9,709 nt of DNA from Betaproteobacteria bacterium (lineage in GTDB: Bacteria > Pseudomonadota > Gammaproteobacteria > Burkholderiales > SG8-39), in contig JAOUGZ010000070.1 of assembly GCA_029865405.1 (NCBI GenBank), positions 1 to 9,709 of the forward strand, written 5' to 3'. Below are positions 1 to 6,604 of this stretch, piece by piece. The notes beneath the pieces are model-generated. The model was not told the DNA's origin and made no database searches. It worked only from the letters and a program-made list of their open reading frames with translations. Both the position numbers and the translations under genes were made by a program. Position 1 is the stretch's first letter; the number at the start of each line of letters is the position of its first letter.

Positions 1-2
1 CG

Positions 3-278
3 CGGGCCATCGTCGATGCGGGCCTCAAGGCCTCGAGCGTCGATTCGGGCATGCCTGCCGTGTGGCAACGGCCGGGATTGAATTACGTGCAGGCCTCGGA
101 CGAGCACGGCTTCATCGAGGTCGCGCCGGGTGCCGCGGCGCCGGCGCCCGGCGAGAAGCTGCTGCTGGTGCCGGGGCACTGCGACCCGACGATCAACCTG
201 CACGACTGGTACGTTTGCGTGCGTCGGGGCGTCGTGGAATCCTTGTGGCCGATCACCGCGCGGGGAGCGCTGACATGA
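3..278 (+). CDS. DSD1 / D-threonine aldolase-type PLP enzyme, C-terminal end (5' partial)
   Basis: This is the last 91 codons of a gene that begins outside the window; the reading frame is open from base 3. Near the end it carries PGHCDPTINLHD, with the His codon at 177-179 and the Asp codon at 183-185. In D-threonine aldolase and related fold-III PLP enzymes this His-x-Asp pair binds the divalent metal next to PLP, whereas D-serine dehydratases use His-x-Cys. The sequence therefore suggests an aldolase or dehydratase acting on a D-beta-hydroxy amino acid (D-threonine or 3-hydroxyaspartate type); the substrate is inference. The PLP lysine lies upstream and is not visible. The stop TGA overlaps the next start (ATGA), so it is probably translationally coupled to the RidA-family gene. 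The ATG at 51 is internal, because family sequence continues upstream of it. Confidence 0.88.
   Translation, partial: RAIVDAGLKASSVDSGMPAVWQRPGLNYVQASDEHGFIEVAPGAAAPAPGEKLLLVPGHCDPTINLHDWYVCVRRGVVESLWPITARGALT
262..267 (+). promoter_or_regulatory. Ribosome binding site for the RidA-family gene
   Basis: GGGGAG lies seven bases before the ATG at 275. It supports that start rather than the longer frame opening at 62, whose first part is a shadow of the PLP-enzyme gene. Confidence 0.5.
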
Positions 279-700
279 AACGAAAGAACCTCAATCCGAA
301 GGAACTGTTCGATCCGCGCTTCTTCACGCACACGGTGGCGGTGGAGGGCGCGGCGACGCTGGTGTTCGTGTCAGGGCAGGTGAGCTACGACCGCGACGGC
401 GTCGTCGTCGGCAAGGGCGACATGCGCGCGCAGGCCGAGCAGGTATTCGCCAGCCTCGCGCACAACCTGAAGGCCGCGGGCGCGACCTGGCGCGACGTCG
501 TCAAGATGAACGGCTACATGGTGGGCCTGACGCCGGAAAACCTGAACCAGTACCGCGAGGTGCGCGCGCGCTACCTCGATGCCGCGGCGATGCCGGCGAG
601 CACCCTGGTGGGGGTGGAGCGGCTGGTGCACGACGACCTGCTGCTCGAGGTCGAGCTGGTCGCGGCGCTGCCCGCGGCACGCAAGACCGCGAAGCGCTGA
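275..700 (+). CDS. RidA/YjgF/YER057c family protein lacking the catalytic Arg
   Basis: A 141-residue cytosolic protein of about the usual Rid length. Archetypal RidA is a trimer that hydrolyses reactive enamine/imine intermediates released by PLP enzymes. Family features are the core segment FVSGQVSYD (residues 31-39), the helix with RAQAEQVFASL (51-61), and the C-terminal PASTLVGVERL...LLLEVELVA. In E. coli RidA the corresponding segment is PARSCVEV, with an Arg that binds the substrate carboxylate; here that position is Ser109. By that criterion it belongs with the Arg-less Rid subfamilies, whose activity is uncertain. It sits directly behind a PLP enzyme with an ATGA overlap, the classic Rid context, and the MFS gene follows within two bases. 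The family is certain; deaminase activity is not. Confidence 0.93.
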   Translation: MKRKNLNPKELFDPRFFTHTVAVEGAATLVFVSGQVSYDRDGVVVGKGDMRAQAEQVFASLAHNLKAAGATWRDVVKMNGYMVGLTPENLNQYREVRARYLDAAAMPASTLVGVERLVHDDLLLEVELVAALPAARKTAKR

Positions 701-701
701 C

Positions 702-1883
702 TTGGCGACGCCGCGCGCGGGCTGGGGGGTGGTGCTCGCCGCCTTCACGCTCATGTTCATGGGCTTCGGCGCGGCGTATTCTTTCGCCGCGTTCTTCGTC
801 GCCTTCGAGGCGGAGTTCGGCGCCTCGCGCGCGCACGTCTCGCTGGTTTTTTCGCTGAGCGCTCTGCTGTGGTTCTCGGCGGGCGTGCCGGGCGGCATGC
901 TCGCCGACCGTTTCGGCCCGCGCGGCGTGTGCCTCGCGGGGGCGCTGTGCCTCGCCGCCGGCCTCGCGCTCGCCGCCAACGCGCCTTCGGTCGAGCTGCT
1001 GTACCTGACCTACAGTCTGGGCGCGGGCCTGGGCATCGGCCTGTCCTACGTGCCCTCGGTTGCCGCCGTGCAGCAGGCGTTTGTGAAGCACCGCGCGCTC
1101 GCCTCGGGCATCGCGGTATCGGGCATCGGCGCGGGCAACCTGGTCATGCCGCTCGCCGCGGCGTGGCTCATCGGCCTCGTCGGCTGGCGTCACGCCTACC
1201 TCGCGCTCGCCGCGGCGATGCTCCTGCTCTGCGTACCGGCGGCGCTCGCGCTCGGCGGGCGCAAGTCCGTGCGCCGCGGCGCGGGCGGCGCGCCGCTCCC
1301 GGGGATGACGCTCGCCGCGGGCCTGCGCAGCCCGCCCTTCTGGCTGCTCTATGGCGTGGCGCTGCTCATCTGCGTGGGCTTCTTCGTGCCGATGGTGCAC
1401 CTCGTGCCCTACGCGCTCGACATCGGACTGACCGAGGCGCAGGGCGTTTCGCTCGTCAGCCTGCTCGGCCTAGGGAGCCTGCTCGGGCGCTTCTTCGTCG
1501 GCGGCATCGCCGACCGGCTCGGCCACATGCGCGCGCTGATCGCGATCGCCGCCGGCCTCGGCCTCATGTTCCTCCTGTGGTGGGTGTCGAAGAGCTACCT
1601 GCCGCTCGCGGTGTTCGCCGTGGTGTTCGGCTCGCTCTACGGCGGCTATGTCGCGCTCGCGCCCACGGTGTGCATGGATATCTTTGGCCCACGCGCGCTG
1701 TCGGCGATCATCGGTGCCCTGTACACCGCGGCGGGCCTGGGCACGCTCATCGGGCCGACATTCGCCGGCGCGAGCTTCGACGCCACCGGCAGCTACGATC
1801 TCTCGATCCTCGCCTGCGCTGCGCTCAGCTTCGCCGGCGCCGGCATCGCGGCGGCGATGCGCCGGCACATTCCGCACGCATGA
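702..1883 (+). CDS. MFS transporter, monocarboxylate/oxalate-formate antiporter type
   Basis: A 393-residue inner-membrane carrier with about 12 hydrophobic segments, roughly at residues 8-33, 46-64, 75-92, 98-118, 136-160, 163-184, 211-235, 249-270, 275-294, 299-320, 335-355 and 365-387. MFS motif A is clear between helices 2 and 3 (GMLADRFGPRG, 65-75) and echoed between helices 8 and 9 (GGIADRLGHMR). RALASGIAVSGIGAG in helix 5 is typical of the monocarboxylate/OFA branch, which suggests a small organic anion or amino acid substrate; the true substrate cannot be read from sequence. The start is taken as TTG at 702, one base after the RidA stop, with only GAAG as a weak ribosome site. The ATG at 579 would add a 41-codon shadow of the RidA gene. 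Its stop overlaps the next start (ATGA). Confidence 0.9.
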   Translation: MATPRAGWGVVLAAFTLMFMGFGAAYSFAAFFVAFEAEFGASRAHVSLVFSLSALLWFSAGVPGGMLADRFGPRGVCLAGALCLAAGLALAANAPSVELLYLTYSLGAGLGIGLSYVPSVAAVQQAFVKHRALASGIAVSGIGAGNLVMPLAAAWLIGLVGWRHAYLALAAAMLLLCVPAALALGGRKSVRRGAGGAPLPGMTLAAGLRSPPFWLLYGVALLICVGFFVPMVHLVPYALDIGLTEAQGVSLVSLLGLGSLLGRFFVGGIADRLGHMRALIAIAAGLGLMFLLWWVSKSYLPLAVFAVVFGSLYGGYVALAPTVCMDIFGPRALSAIIGALYTAAGLGTLIGPTFAGASFDATGSYDLSILACAALSFAGAGIAAAMRRHIPHA

Positions 1884-2647
1884 GCCGGTTGCCGGCGCTC
1901 ACCGTGAGCGAGGCGCGCGGCGTGCGCACGCTGCACGTCGGCGGCGAGGCGATCCAGAGCTCGATGCGGCTCTCGGACCCGTTCGCGCTCGAGCTCGACT
2001 ACACGCGCTGCATGATGTCGTTCCTCCTCTTTCACCCGCGTCCCGCACGCGCGCTGAAGATCGGCCTCGGGGGCGGCTCGCTCGTGAAGTTCTTCTGGCG
2101 GCGCCTGCCGTGGATGAAGACGCGCGTGGTGGAGCTCGACGAGCGGGTGGTGAGCGTCGCGCGCGCGCAGTTCTGCCTGCCGGCGGACGATGCGCGCCTC
2201 AGTGTGGAAATCGGCGATGGCGCCGGGGCGCTGGCGCCCGAGTGCTGCGACCTGCTGGTGGTGGACGCATTCGCCGACGAGCACCCGCCCGCCGAGCTGG
2301 TCAGCCAGGCGTTCTTCGACGCGGCGTGGCTCGCGCTCGAGGCGCGCGGGGCGCTGGTGCTGAACCTGATGAACGACGACGTGAGGCTCGACGAGCGCAT
2401 CCGGCGCCTCGAGTGCGCTTTCGGCGGCGCGGTGCTGGCGCTGCCCGCGCTCTACGACCCGAACGTGATCGTCATCGCGCTGAAGGGCGCGCCGCGGCAG
2501 ATCGCCTGGGAAACGCTCGCGCGCCGCGCGCAGGCGCTGGAGCGGCGCTTCGGCCTGCCGTTTGCGCGCTACGTGCCGCGCCTGAAACGCATGAACCGGT
2601 GCGACGCCGGGGCTCTTATAATCGCCCCTGAAGGAGGCGGCGCATGA
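1880..2647 (+). CDS. Spermidine-synthase-like (SpeE-type) protein, stand-alone catalytic domain
   Basis: A 255-residue cytosolic Rossmann protein of the spermidine synthase/methyltransferase superfamily. The nucleotide-binding loop is LKIGLGGGSL (59-68), followed by the acidic end of strand 2 in VVELDE (83-88), IGDGAGAL (111-118) and DLLVVDAFADEHPP (124-137). In aminopropyltransferases these positions bind decarboxylated SAM and supply the catalytic Asp. The GGEAIQSSMRL segment near the N-terminus matches the G-x-x-Q-S/T region of the family. The N-terminal beta domain of true spermidine synthases (around 280-300 residues) is reduced, and no clear polyamine-gate motif is seen, so real spermidine synthesis is doubtful; it may be an uncharacterised SAM-type enzyme. 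There is no clear ribosome site at ATG 1880, so translation is probably coupled through the ATGA overlap with the transporter. Its own TGA overlaps the PEBP gene start. Confidence 0.83.
   Translation: MSRLPALTVSEARGVRTLHVGGEAIQSSMRLSDPFALELDYTRCMMSFLLFHPRPARALKIGLGGGSLVKFFWRRLPWMKTRVVELDERVVSVARAQFCLPADDARLSVEIGDGAGALAPECCDLLVVDAFADEHPPAELVSQAFFDAAWLALEARGALVLNLMNDDVRLDERIRRLECAFGGAVLALPALYDPNVIVIALKGAPRQIAWETLARRAQALERRFGLPFARYVPRLKRMNRCDAGALIIAPEGGGA
2617..2622 (+). promoter_or_regulatory. Putative -10 box (TATAAT) upstream of the PEBP gene
   Basis: A perfect TATAAT lies 21 bases before the ATG at 2644, inside the 3' end of the SpeE-like gene. The codons that encode it (CTT ATA ATC) are out of character for this G/C-ending gene, which hints at selection for a promoter. 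I find no good -35 hexamer 16-18 bases upstream. If used, transcription would start near 2629 and leave a short leader that carries the ribosome site. Confidence 0.45.
2631..2637 (+). promoter_or_regulatory. Strong Shine-Dalgarno AAGGAGG for the PEBP gene
   Basis: AAGGAGG sits six bases before ATG 2644. It is the best ribosome site on the plus strand of this window and fixes the start of the PEBP gene. Confidence 0.8.
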
Positions 2648-3273
2648 TTCTCACGAGCGACAGCTTCAACGACCGGGGCGCAATTCCCGGGCGCTACGCG
2701 TTCGGCGTGACCGACCCGAAATCCCACGTCAAGCTCTCCGACAATCGCAACCCGCACTTTGCCTGGAAGGACCTGCCGTCGGGCACGAAGTCGCTCGCGC
2801 TCGTCTGCGGCGACATCGACGTGCCCTCGAAGCCCGACGACGTCAACAAGGAAGACCGCCAGATCCCGGCGACGCTGCCGCGCATCGAGTTCTTCCACTG
2901 GCTGCTGGTCGACCTCAAGCCCGAGGCGGGGCCGGTGCGCGAGGGCGAGTTCTCCAGCGGCGTCACCGCGGGCGGCAAGAGCGGGCCCGCGGGGCCGCGC
3001 GGCACGCGCCAGGGCGTGAACGACTACACGACCTGGTTCGCGAGCGACAAGGACATGGCGGGCGAGTACTTCGGCTACGACGGACCCTGCCCGCCGTGGA
3101 ACGATTCGATCGCGCACCGCTACGTCTTCACCCTGTATGCGCTCGACGTGGAGACCTGCCCGGTGGCGGGGTCCTTCCGCGGTGCCGATCTGCTCAAGGC
3201 GATCCAGCCGCACGTGCTCGGCAGCGCGAAAATCACGGGCACCTACTCGCTCAACCCGGCGGTGAAAGCCTGA
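2644..3273 (+). CDS. YbhB/YbcL-type Raf kinase inhibitor-like (PEBP) protein
   Basis: A 209-residue phosphatidylethanolamine-binding-protein-fold protein without a signal peptide, so probably cytoplasmic. Family landmarks occur in order: ALVCGDIDVP (52-61, the DPDxP-like ligand-pocket loop), FFHWLLVDL (83-91, pocket His85), FGYDGPCPP (143-151) and IAHRYVFTLYALD (156-168, the GxHRY region). It is longer than the 150-185 residues usual in bacteria because of an insertion around 62-80 (PSKPDDVNKEDRQ...) and one around 107-135. Bacterial PEBPs have no firm biochemical role; small-molecule or anion binding is a guess. The start is well supported by AAGGAGG, and a TATAAT box just upstream suggests its own promoter. 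It overlaps or abuts the following permease gene. Confidence 0.92.
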   Translation: MILTSDSFNDRGAIPGRYAFGVTDPKSHVKLSDNRNPHFAWKDLPSGTKSLALVCGDIDVPSKPDDVNKEDRQIPATLPRIEFFHWLLVDLKPEAGPVREGEFSSGVTAGGKSGPAGPRGTRQGVNDYTTWFASDKDMAGEYFGYDGPCPPWNDSIAHRYVFTLYALDVETCPVAGSFRGADLLKAIQPHVLGSAKITGTYSLNPAVKA

Positions 3274-3278
3274 GCGAA

Positions 3279-4019
3279 TTGCTGGGCGGGCAGTGGGCGC
3301 TGCTCGTCCTGATCCCGATCGCGTTTGCCGGGGCCCTGGTCTTCGGGCTGACGGGCTTCGGCTCGGCGCTGGTCACGATGCCGCTCGCCACGCATTTCGT
3401 GCCGCTGCAGTTCGCGCTGGCGCTGTACGCGCTGTGCGACCTGTCGAGCGCCGTGCGCATCGGATTCGAGAATCCGCGAAACGCGGTGAAGGCGGAGTGG
3501 GTGCGGCTCGTGCCGATGATTCTCCTCGGCACGGCCCTGGGCGTGACGGTGCTGGTGAGCCTGCCGCGCGCGGCGGGCATGGCCGCGCTCGGCACGTTCG
3601 TCTTCGGCTACGCGCTCTACAGCCTGTTCCGCCACGAATCGAACCGGATCATCGCCGCGGGCTGGGCATGGGTCGCCGGCCTGGCCGGGGGCATCACCAG
3701 CACGCTGTTCGGCGCAGGTGGGCCGCCGTACGCGATCTACCTGTCGCAGCGCGGACTGACGAAGGAGCAGTTCCGCGCGACGATGGGATTCGCGACACTG
3801 ACCAGCATCTCGATCCGTGTCGTCGCGTTCCTGCTGACCGGGCTGCTGCTCGAGCCCAGGGTGTGGCTGGTGGCGCTCGGCGCCGTGCCGGCGGCGATGC
3901 TGGGCATCGCAGTGGCGCGGCGCATGTACCTGAAGATCTCGCGCGAGCAGCTGCTGCGGATGGTGGCGGCGGTGCTGCTGGTAACGGGGGCAAGCCTGGT
4001 CCTGCGCGCCCTGGGATAG
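3279..4019 (+). CDS. TauE/SafE (TSUP) family membrane permease
   Basis: About 246 residues with seven to eight hydrophobic segments. The family repeat is visible twice: FGLTGFGSALVTMPL (22-36) in the first half and GGITSTLFGAGGPPYAIYL (137-155) in the second, each the glycine-rich hairpin of the TSUP fold. Such proteins move sulfite, sulfonates, sulfoacetate or other organic anions across the inner membrane; nothing here shows which. The start is uncertain because no ATG or GTG precedes the first helix. TTG at 3279 is the first conventional choice. CTG at 3270 would overlap the PEBP stop as CTGA, mirroring the ATGA overlaps of the other genes, and would add three residues (LSE). It is the last gene of the plus-strand run and ends 15 bases before the stop of the convergent gene. 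Confidence 0.87.
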   Translation: MLGGQWALLVLIPIAFAGALVFGLTGFGSALVTMPLATHFVPLQFALALYALCDLSSAVRIGFENPRNAVKAEWVRLVPMILLGTALGVTVLVSLPRAAGMAALGTFVFGYALYSLFRHESNRIIAAGWAWVAGLAGGITSTLFGAGGPPYAIYLSQRGLTKEQFRATMGFATLTSISIRVVAFLLTGLLLEPRVWLVALGAVPAAMLGIAVARRMYLKISREQLLRMVAAVLLVTGASLVLRALG

Positions 4020-4034
4020 CGCGAGCGCGCCGAG

Positions 4035-5246
4035 CTAGCGGGCGTACATGAACTCTCGCGTCCACGGCAGCGTGGCCTTTCTCGGGTCCACGCTCTTCAC
4101 CGCCAGCACCTGCTGAATCGACACCCAGCCTGCGGCAAAGGCGTGGGCGCAGCCGGCCAGGTAGGTGCGCCAGATGCGCAGGCGCTTCTCCCCGGCAAAC
4201 GCGTGCGCCTTCTCCAGGTTCCCCTCCAGCCGCTCGCTCCAGTGCTGCAGCGTCTTCGCGTAGTGCAGGCGCAGGGTCTCGGCATCCATGACCTCCAGCC
4301 CCGCCGCGCCCATCTCGCGGACGACGAGCGACAGATGCGGCAGCTCGCCATGCGGGAAGACGTACTTGCCGATGAAATCGCCCGCGCCCAGGCCGACGGA
4401 ACGGCTGTCGGGATCGATGGACGTGATGCCGTGGTTCAGGACGATGCCGCCCTCCACGAGCAGCCGCTGTATGGCGCCGAAGTAGACCGGCAGGTTCTTC
4501 AGCCCCACGTGCTCGAACATGCCGACGGAGGCGATCTTGTCGAACGCGCCGTCCCCCGGCAGGTCGCGGTAGTCCTGCAGCCGCACCTCGCACCGGTCCT
4601 GCAGGCCCGCGGCCCTGATGCGCTCGTTGGCGAGCGCATGCTGGTTCTTCGACAGCGTGATGCCGAGCGCCTTGACGCCGTAGCGGCCGGCGGCGTGCAT
4701 CACCAGCGCGCCCCAGCCGCAGCCGATGTCGAGGAACCGCTCGCCGGGCTTGAGCATCAGCTTCCTGCAGATGTGGTCGAGCTTCTGCTCCTGCGCCACC
4801 TCGATCGACTCCGCGCCCGTCTTGAAATAGGCGCAGGAATAGACCATGCGCGGATCGAGGAACAGGGCGTAGAACTCGTTGGAGACGTCATAGTGGTAGC
4901 GGATCGCCGCCGAATCGGTCTTCTTCGTATGGATATTGCGCAACAGAGCCGGCGCGCGCCCCTTCTTGTCCCCGCCCAGGCGCCGCGCCAGGCCTTCGGC
5001 GGCGCGGATGGCCTCGCTGATCGGGCCCACGACGTCGATGTAGCCCTCGACGAATGCTTCGCCCAGCGCCGCCAGATCGGCCTTGGCCAGGTACTTAATC
5101 GCCGAGGCGGCGGGCACGCGCAGGGTCACGGTCGGGTGCTCGCTGAGCGCGTAGCGCTTGCCGTTCCATAGCTCGATGGCGAGGGGCAGGCCTGCGCCCG
5201 CCCTCAGTTCGCCGACCATCTTCTCGATCTGCGATTCGAGAATCAT
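4035..5246 (-). CDS. cfa: Cyclopropane-fatty-acyl-phospholipid synthase family methyltransferase
   Basis: A 403-residue SAM-dependent enzyme of the Cfa family, which adds a methylene bridge across double bonds of membrane phospholipid acyl chains. The N-terminal lipid-binding region (1-100) leads into RYHYDVSNEFYALFLD (116-131), MVYSCAYF (134-141, with Cys138 at the E. coli Cys139 position), the SAM loop LDIGCGWGAL (172-181), FEHVG (244-248, catalytic Glu245) and NHGI (271-274, His272 of the bicarbonate site). Tyr329 in LRLHYAKTLQHW fits the remaining active-site Tyr. The length (E. coli Cfa about 382) and all key residues suggest an active enzyme. ATG 5246 lies two bases after the gor stop, so the two are almost certainly cotranscribed; AAGG about 11 bases upstream is a weak ribosome site. 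Which acyl chain or lipid it modifies is not visible. Confidence 0.93.
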   Translation of the reverse strand: MILESQIEKMVGELRAGAGLPLAIELWNGKRYALSEHPTVTLRVPAASAIKYLAKADLAALGEAFVEGYIDVVGPISEAIRAAEGLARRLGGDKKGRAPALLRNIHTKKTDSAAIRYHYDVSNEFYALFLDPRMVYSCAYFKTGAESIEVAQEQKLDHICRKLMLKPGERFLDIGCGWGALVMHAAGRYGVKALGITLSKNQHALANERIRAAGLQDRCEVRLQDYRDLPGDGAFDKIASVGMFEHVGLKNLPVYFGAIQRLLVEGGIVLNHGITSIDPDSRSVGLGAGDFIGKYVFPHGELPHLSLVVREMGAAGLEVMDAETLRLHYAKTLQHWSERLEGNLEKAHAFAGEKRLRIWRTYLAGCAHAFAAGWVSIQQVLAVKSVDPRKATLPWTREFMYAR

Positions 5247-5248
5247 TG

Positions 5249-6589
5249 TCAGGTCGCCTTCTCGCGCATGGTAACGAATTCCTCCGCCGCGGTGGGGTGG
5301 ATGCCGATGGTGGCATCGAACTGCGCCTTGGTGGCGCCGAGTTTGACCGCGATCGCAACCCCTTGAATTATCTCGCCGGCGTCCGGGCCGACCATGTGCG
5401 CCCCGAGCACGCGCTGCGATGCCGCATCGACCACCAGCTTCATGAACGTGCGCTCCTCGTGCCCGCCCAGCGTGAGCTTGAGGGCGCGGAACGCCGTCTT
5501 GTAGACGTCGATGCGGCCGAATTGCCGGCGCGCCGCCTCCTCCGTCAGGCCCACGGTGGCGAGGTTCGGGTCGGAGAACACCGCGGTCGGCACGTTCAGG
5601 TGATCGACGGGGGTCGGCTCGCCGCGAAACAGGGTCTTCGCCAGCGCCATGGCTTCGGCGGTGGCGACCGGCGTGAGGTTCAGCCGGTCGGTGACGTCGC
5701 CGATGGCGTGGATCGAGGCGACCGAGCTTTTCGAGTGCGCGTCCACGACGACTGCGCCACCCGGCGCGAGCCGCACGCCCGCGCCCTCCAGGCCGAGACC
5801 CGCGGTATTGGGTTTCCGGCCGGTGGCGAACATGACGAGATCCACGTCCTGCGTCGCACCGTCCTCGTAGGTGACGCGGATGCCGGGCTCGAGCTGCGCG
5901 GGATTGGTCTGCAGCCTGATGTCGACGCCCTTTTTCCTCATCTCCTGCGTGATGTGCGCGCCGAGATCCGCATCGAATCCGCGCAGCAGGCGCGGCCCGC
6001 GGTAGACGAGCGTCGTGTGCACGCCGAGCCCGTTGAAGATCGAGGCGAATTCGAGCGCGATATAACCCCCGCCCACCACCAGGGCACGCCGCGGCAGGCG
6101 CTCGAGGGCGAAGGCCTCGTTGGAGGTGATGGCGAGCTCGCGTCCCGGGATGTCCGGAATCTGCGGCCAGGAGCCGGTCGCAACGAGGATGTGCTTCGCC
6201 GTGTAGCGCCTGCCGCCCGCCTCGACGGTGTGCGCATCGATCACCGTGGCGCGCTCGCGCAGGATCTGCGCCCCGGCTGTCGCCAGCAAGCTCTCGTAGA
6301 CCCCGTTCAGCCGCGCGATCTCGCGGTCCTTGTTGACGATCAGCGTGCGCCAGTCGAATCGCGGCTCGCCCAGCGTCCAGCCGAAGCTCTTCGCGACCGC
6401 GAAGTCCTCGCGGAAGTGCGCGGCGTAGGAAAAGAGCTTCTTCGGAATGCAGCCGACGTTGACGCAGGTGCCGCCGAAGCGATCCGATTCGGCCACCGCC
6501 ACCCGCGCGCCATAGGACGCGGCGACGCGGCTCGCGCGCACCCCGCCCGAGCCGCCGCCGATGGTGAAAAGGTCGAAGTCGAACTTCAG
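5249..6589 (-). CDS. gor: Glutathione-disulfide reductase (FAD, NADPH), apparent CTG start
   Basis: From CTG 6589 this gives 446 residues, the usual glutathione reductase size. It is a cytosolic flavoenzyme that reduces GSSG with NADPH. Visible are the FAD loop IGGGSGGVRAS (10-20), the redox disulfide GTCVNVGCIPKK (Cys42/Cys47), the second Rossmann loop VGGGYIALE (172-180), and Arg197 and Arg203 in YRGPRLLR, matching the NADPH-selecting arginines of glutathione reductase. HPTAAEEFVTM at the end supplies catalytic His431 and Glu436. The start is odd. Between the upstream in-frame stop (6605-6607) and the FAD motif there is no ATG, GTG or TTG; GTG 6541 falls after the glycines and would destroy FAD binding. 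CTG gives the natural N-terminus LKFDFDLFTIGGGSGG. Mycothione or trypanothione reductase is less likely because of the CVNVGC motif and the arginine pair. Confidence 0.92.
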   Translation of the reverse strand: MKFDFDLFTIGGGSGGVRASRVAASYGARVAVAESDRFGGTCVNVGCIPKKLFSYAAHFREDFAVAKSFGWTLGEPRFDWRTLIVNKDREIARLNGVYESLLATAGAQILRERATVIDAHTVEAGGRRYTAKHILVATGSWPQIPDIPGRELAITSNEAFALERLPRRALVVGGGYIALEFASIFNGLGVHTTLVYRGPRLLRGFDADLGAHITQEMRKKGVDIRLQTNPAQLEPGIRVTYEDGATQDVDLVMFATGRKPNTAGLGLEGAGVRLAPGGAVVVDAHSKSSVASIHAIGDVTDRLNLTPVATAEAMALAKTLFRGEPTPVDHLNVPTAVFSDPNLATVGLTEEAARRQFGRIDVYKTAFRALKLTLGGHEERTFMKLVVDAASQRVLGAHMVGPDAGEIIQGVAIAVKLGATKAQFDATIGIHPTAAEEFVTMREKAT

Positions 6590-6604
6590 GCTGCGGGCGT
6601 GCCG

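Noticed and set aside
579..701. ATG 579 as the start of the MFS transporter
   Set aside because: It would overlap the RidA gene by more than 120 bases and add a Cys/Arg-rich stretch unlike any MFS N-terminus; TTG 702 precedes the first helix.
501..1400. A 299-codon minus-strand frame opposite the MFS gene
   Set aside because: Its Arg/His/Glu-rich composition, lack of motifs and position antisense to a membrane protein mark it as a shadow.
869..2647. Extension of the SpeE-like protein to 592 residues
   Set aside because: The upstream part is a low-complexity Arg/Ala shadow of the MFS gene; ATG 1880 coincides with the start of family-like sequence.
4019..4030. A small GCGC inverted repeat as a terminator between the convergent genes
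   Set aside because: The stem is only four or five pairs with a loop of two to four bases and no T tract follows.
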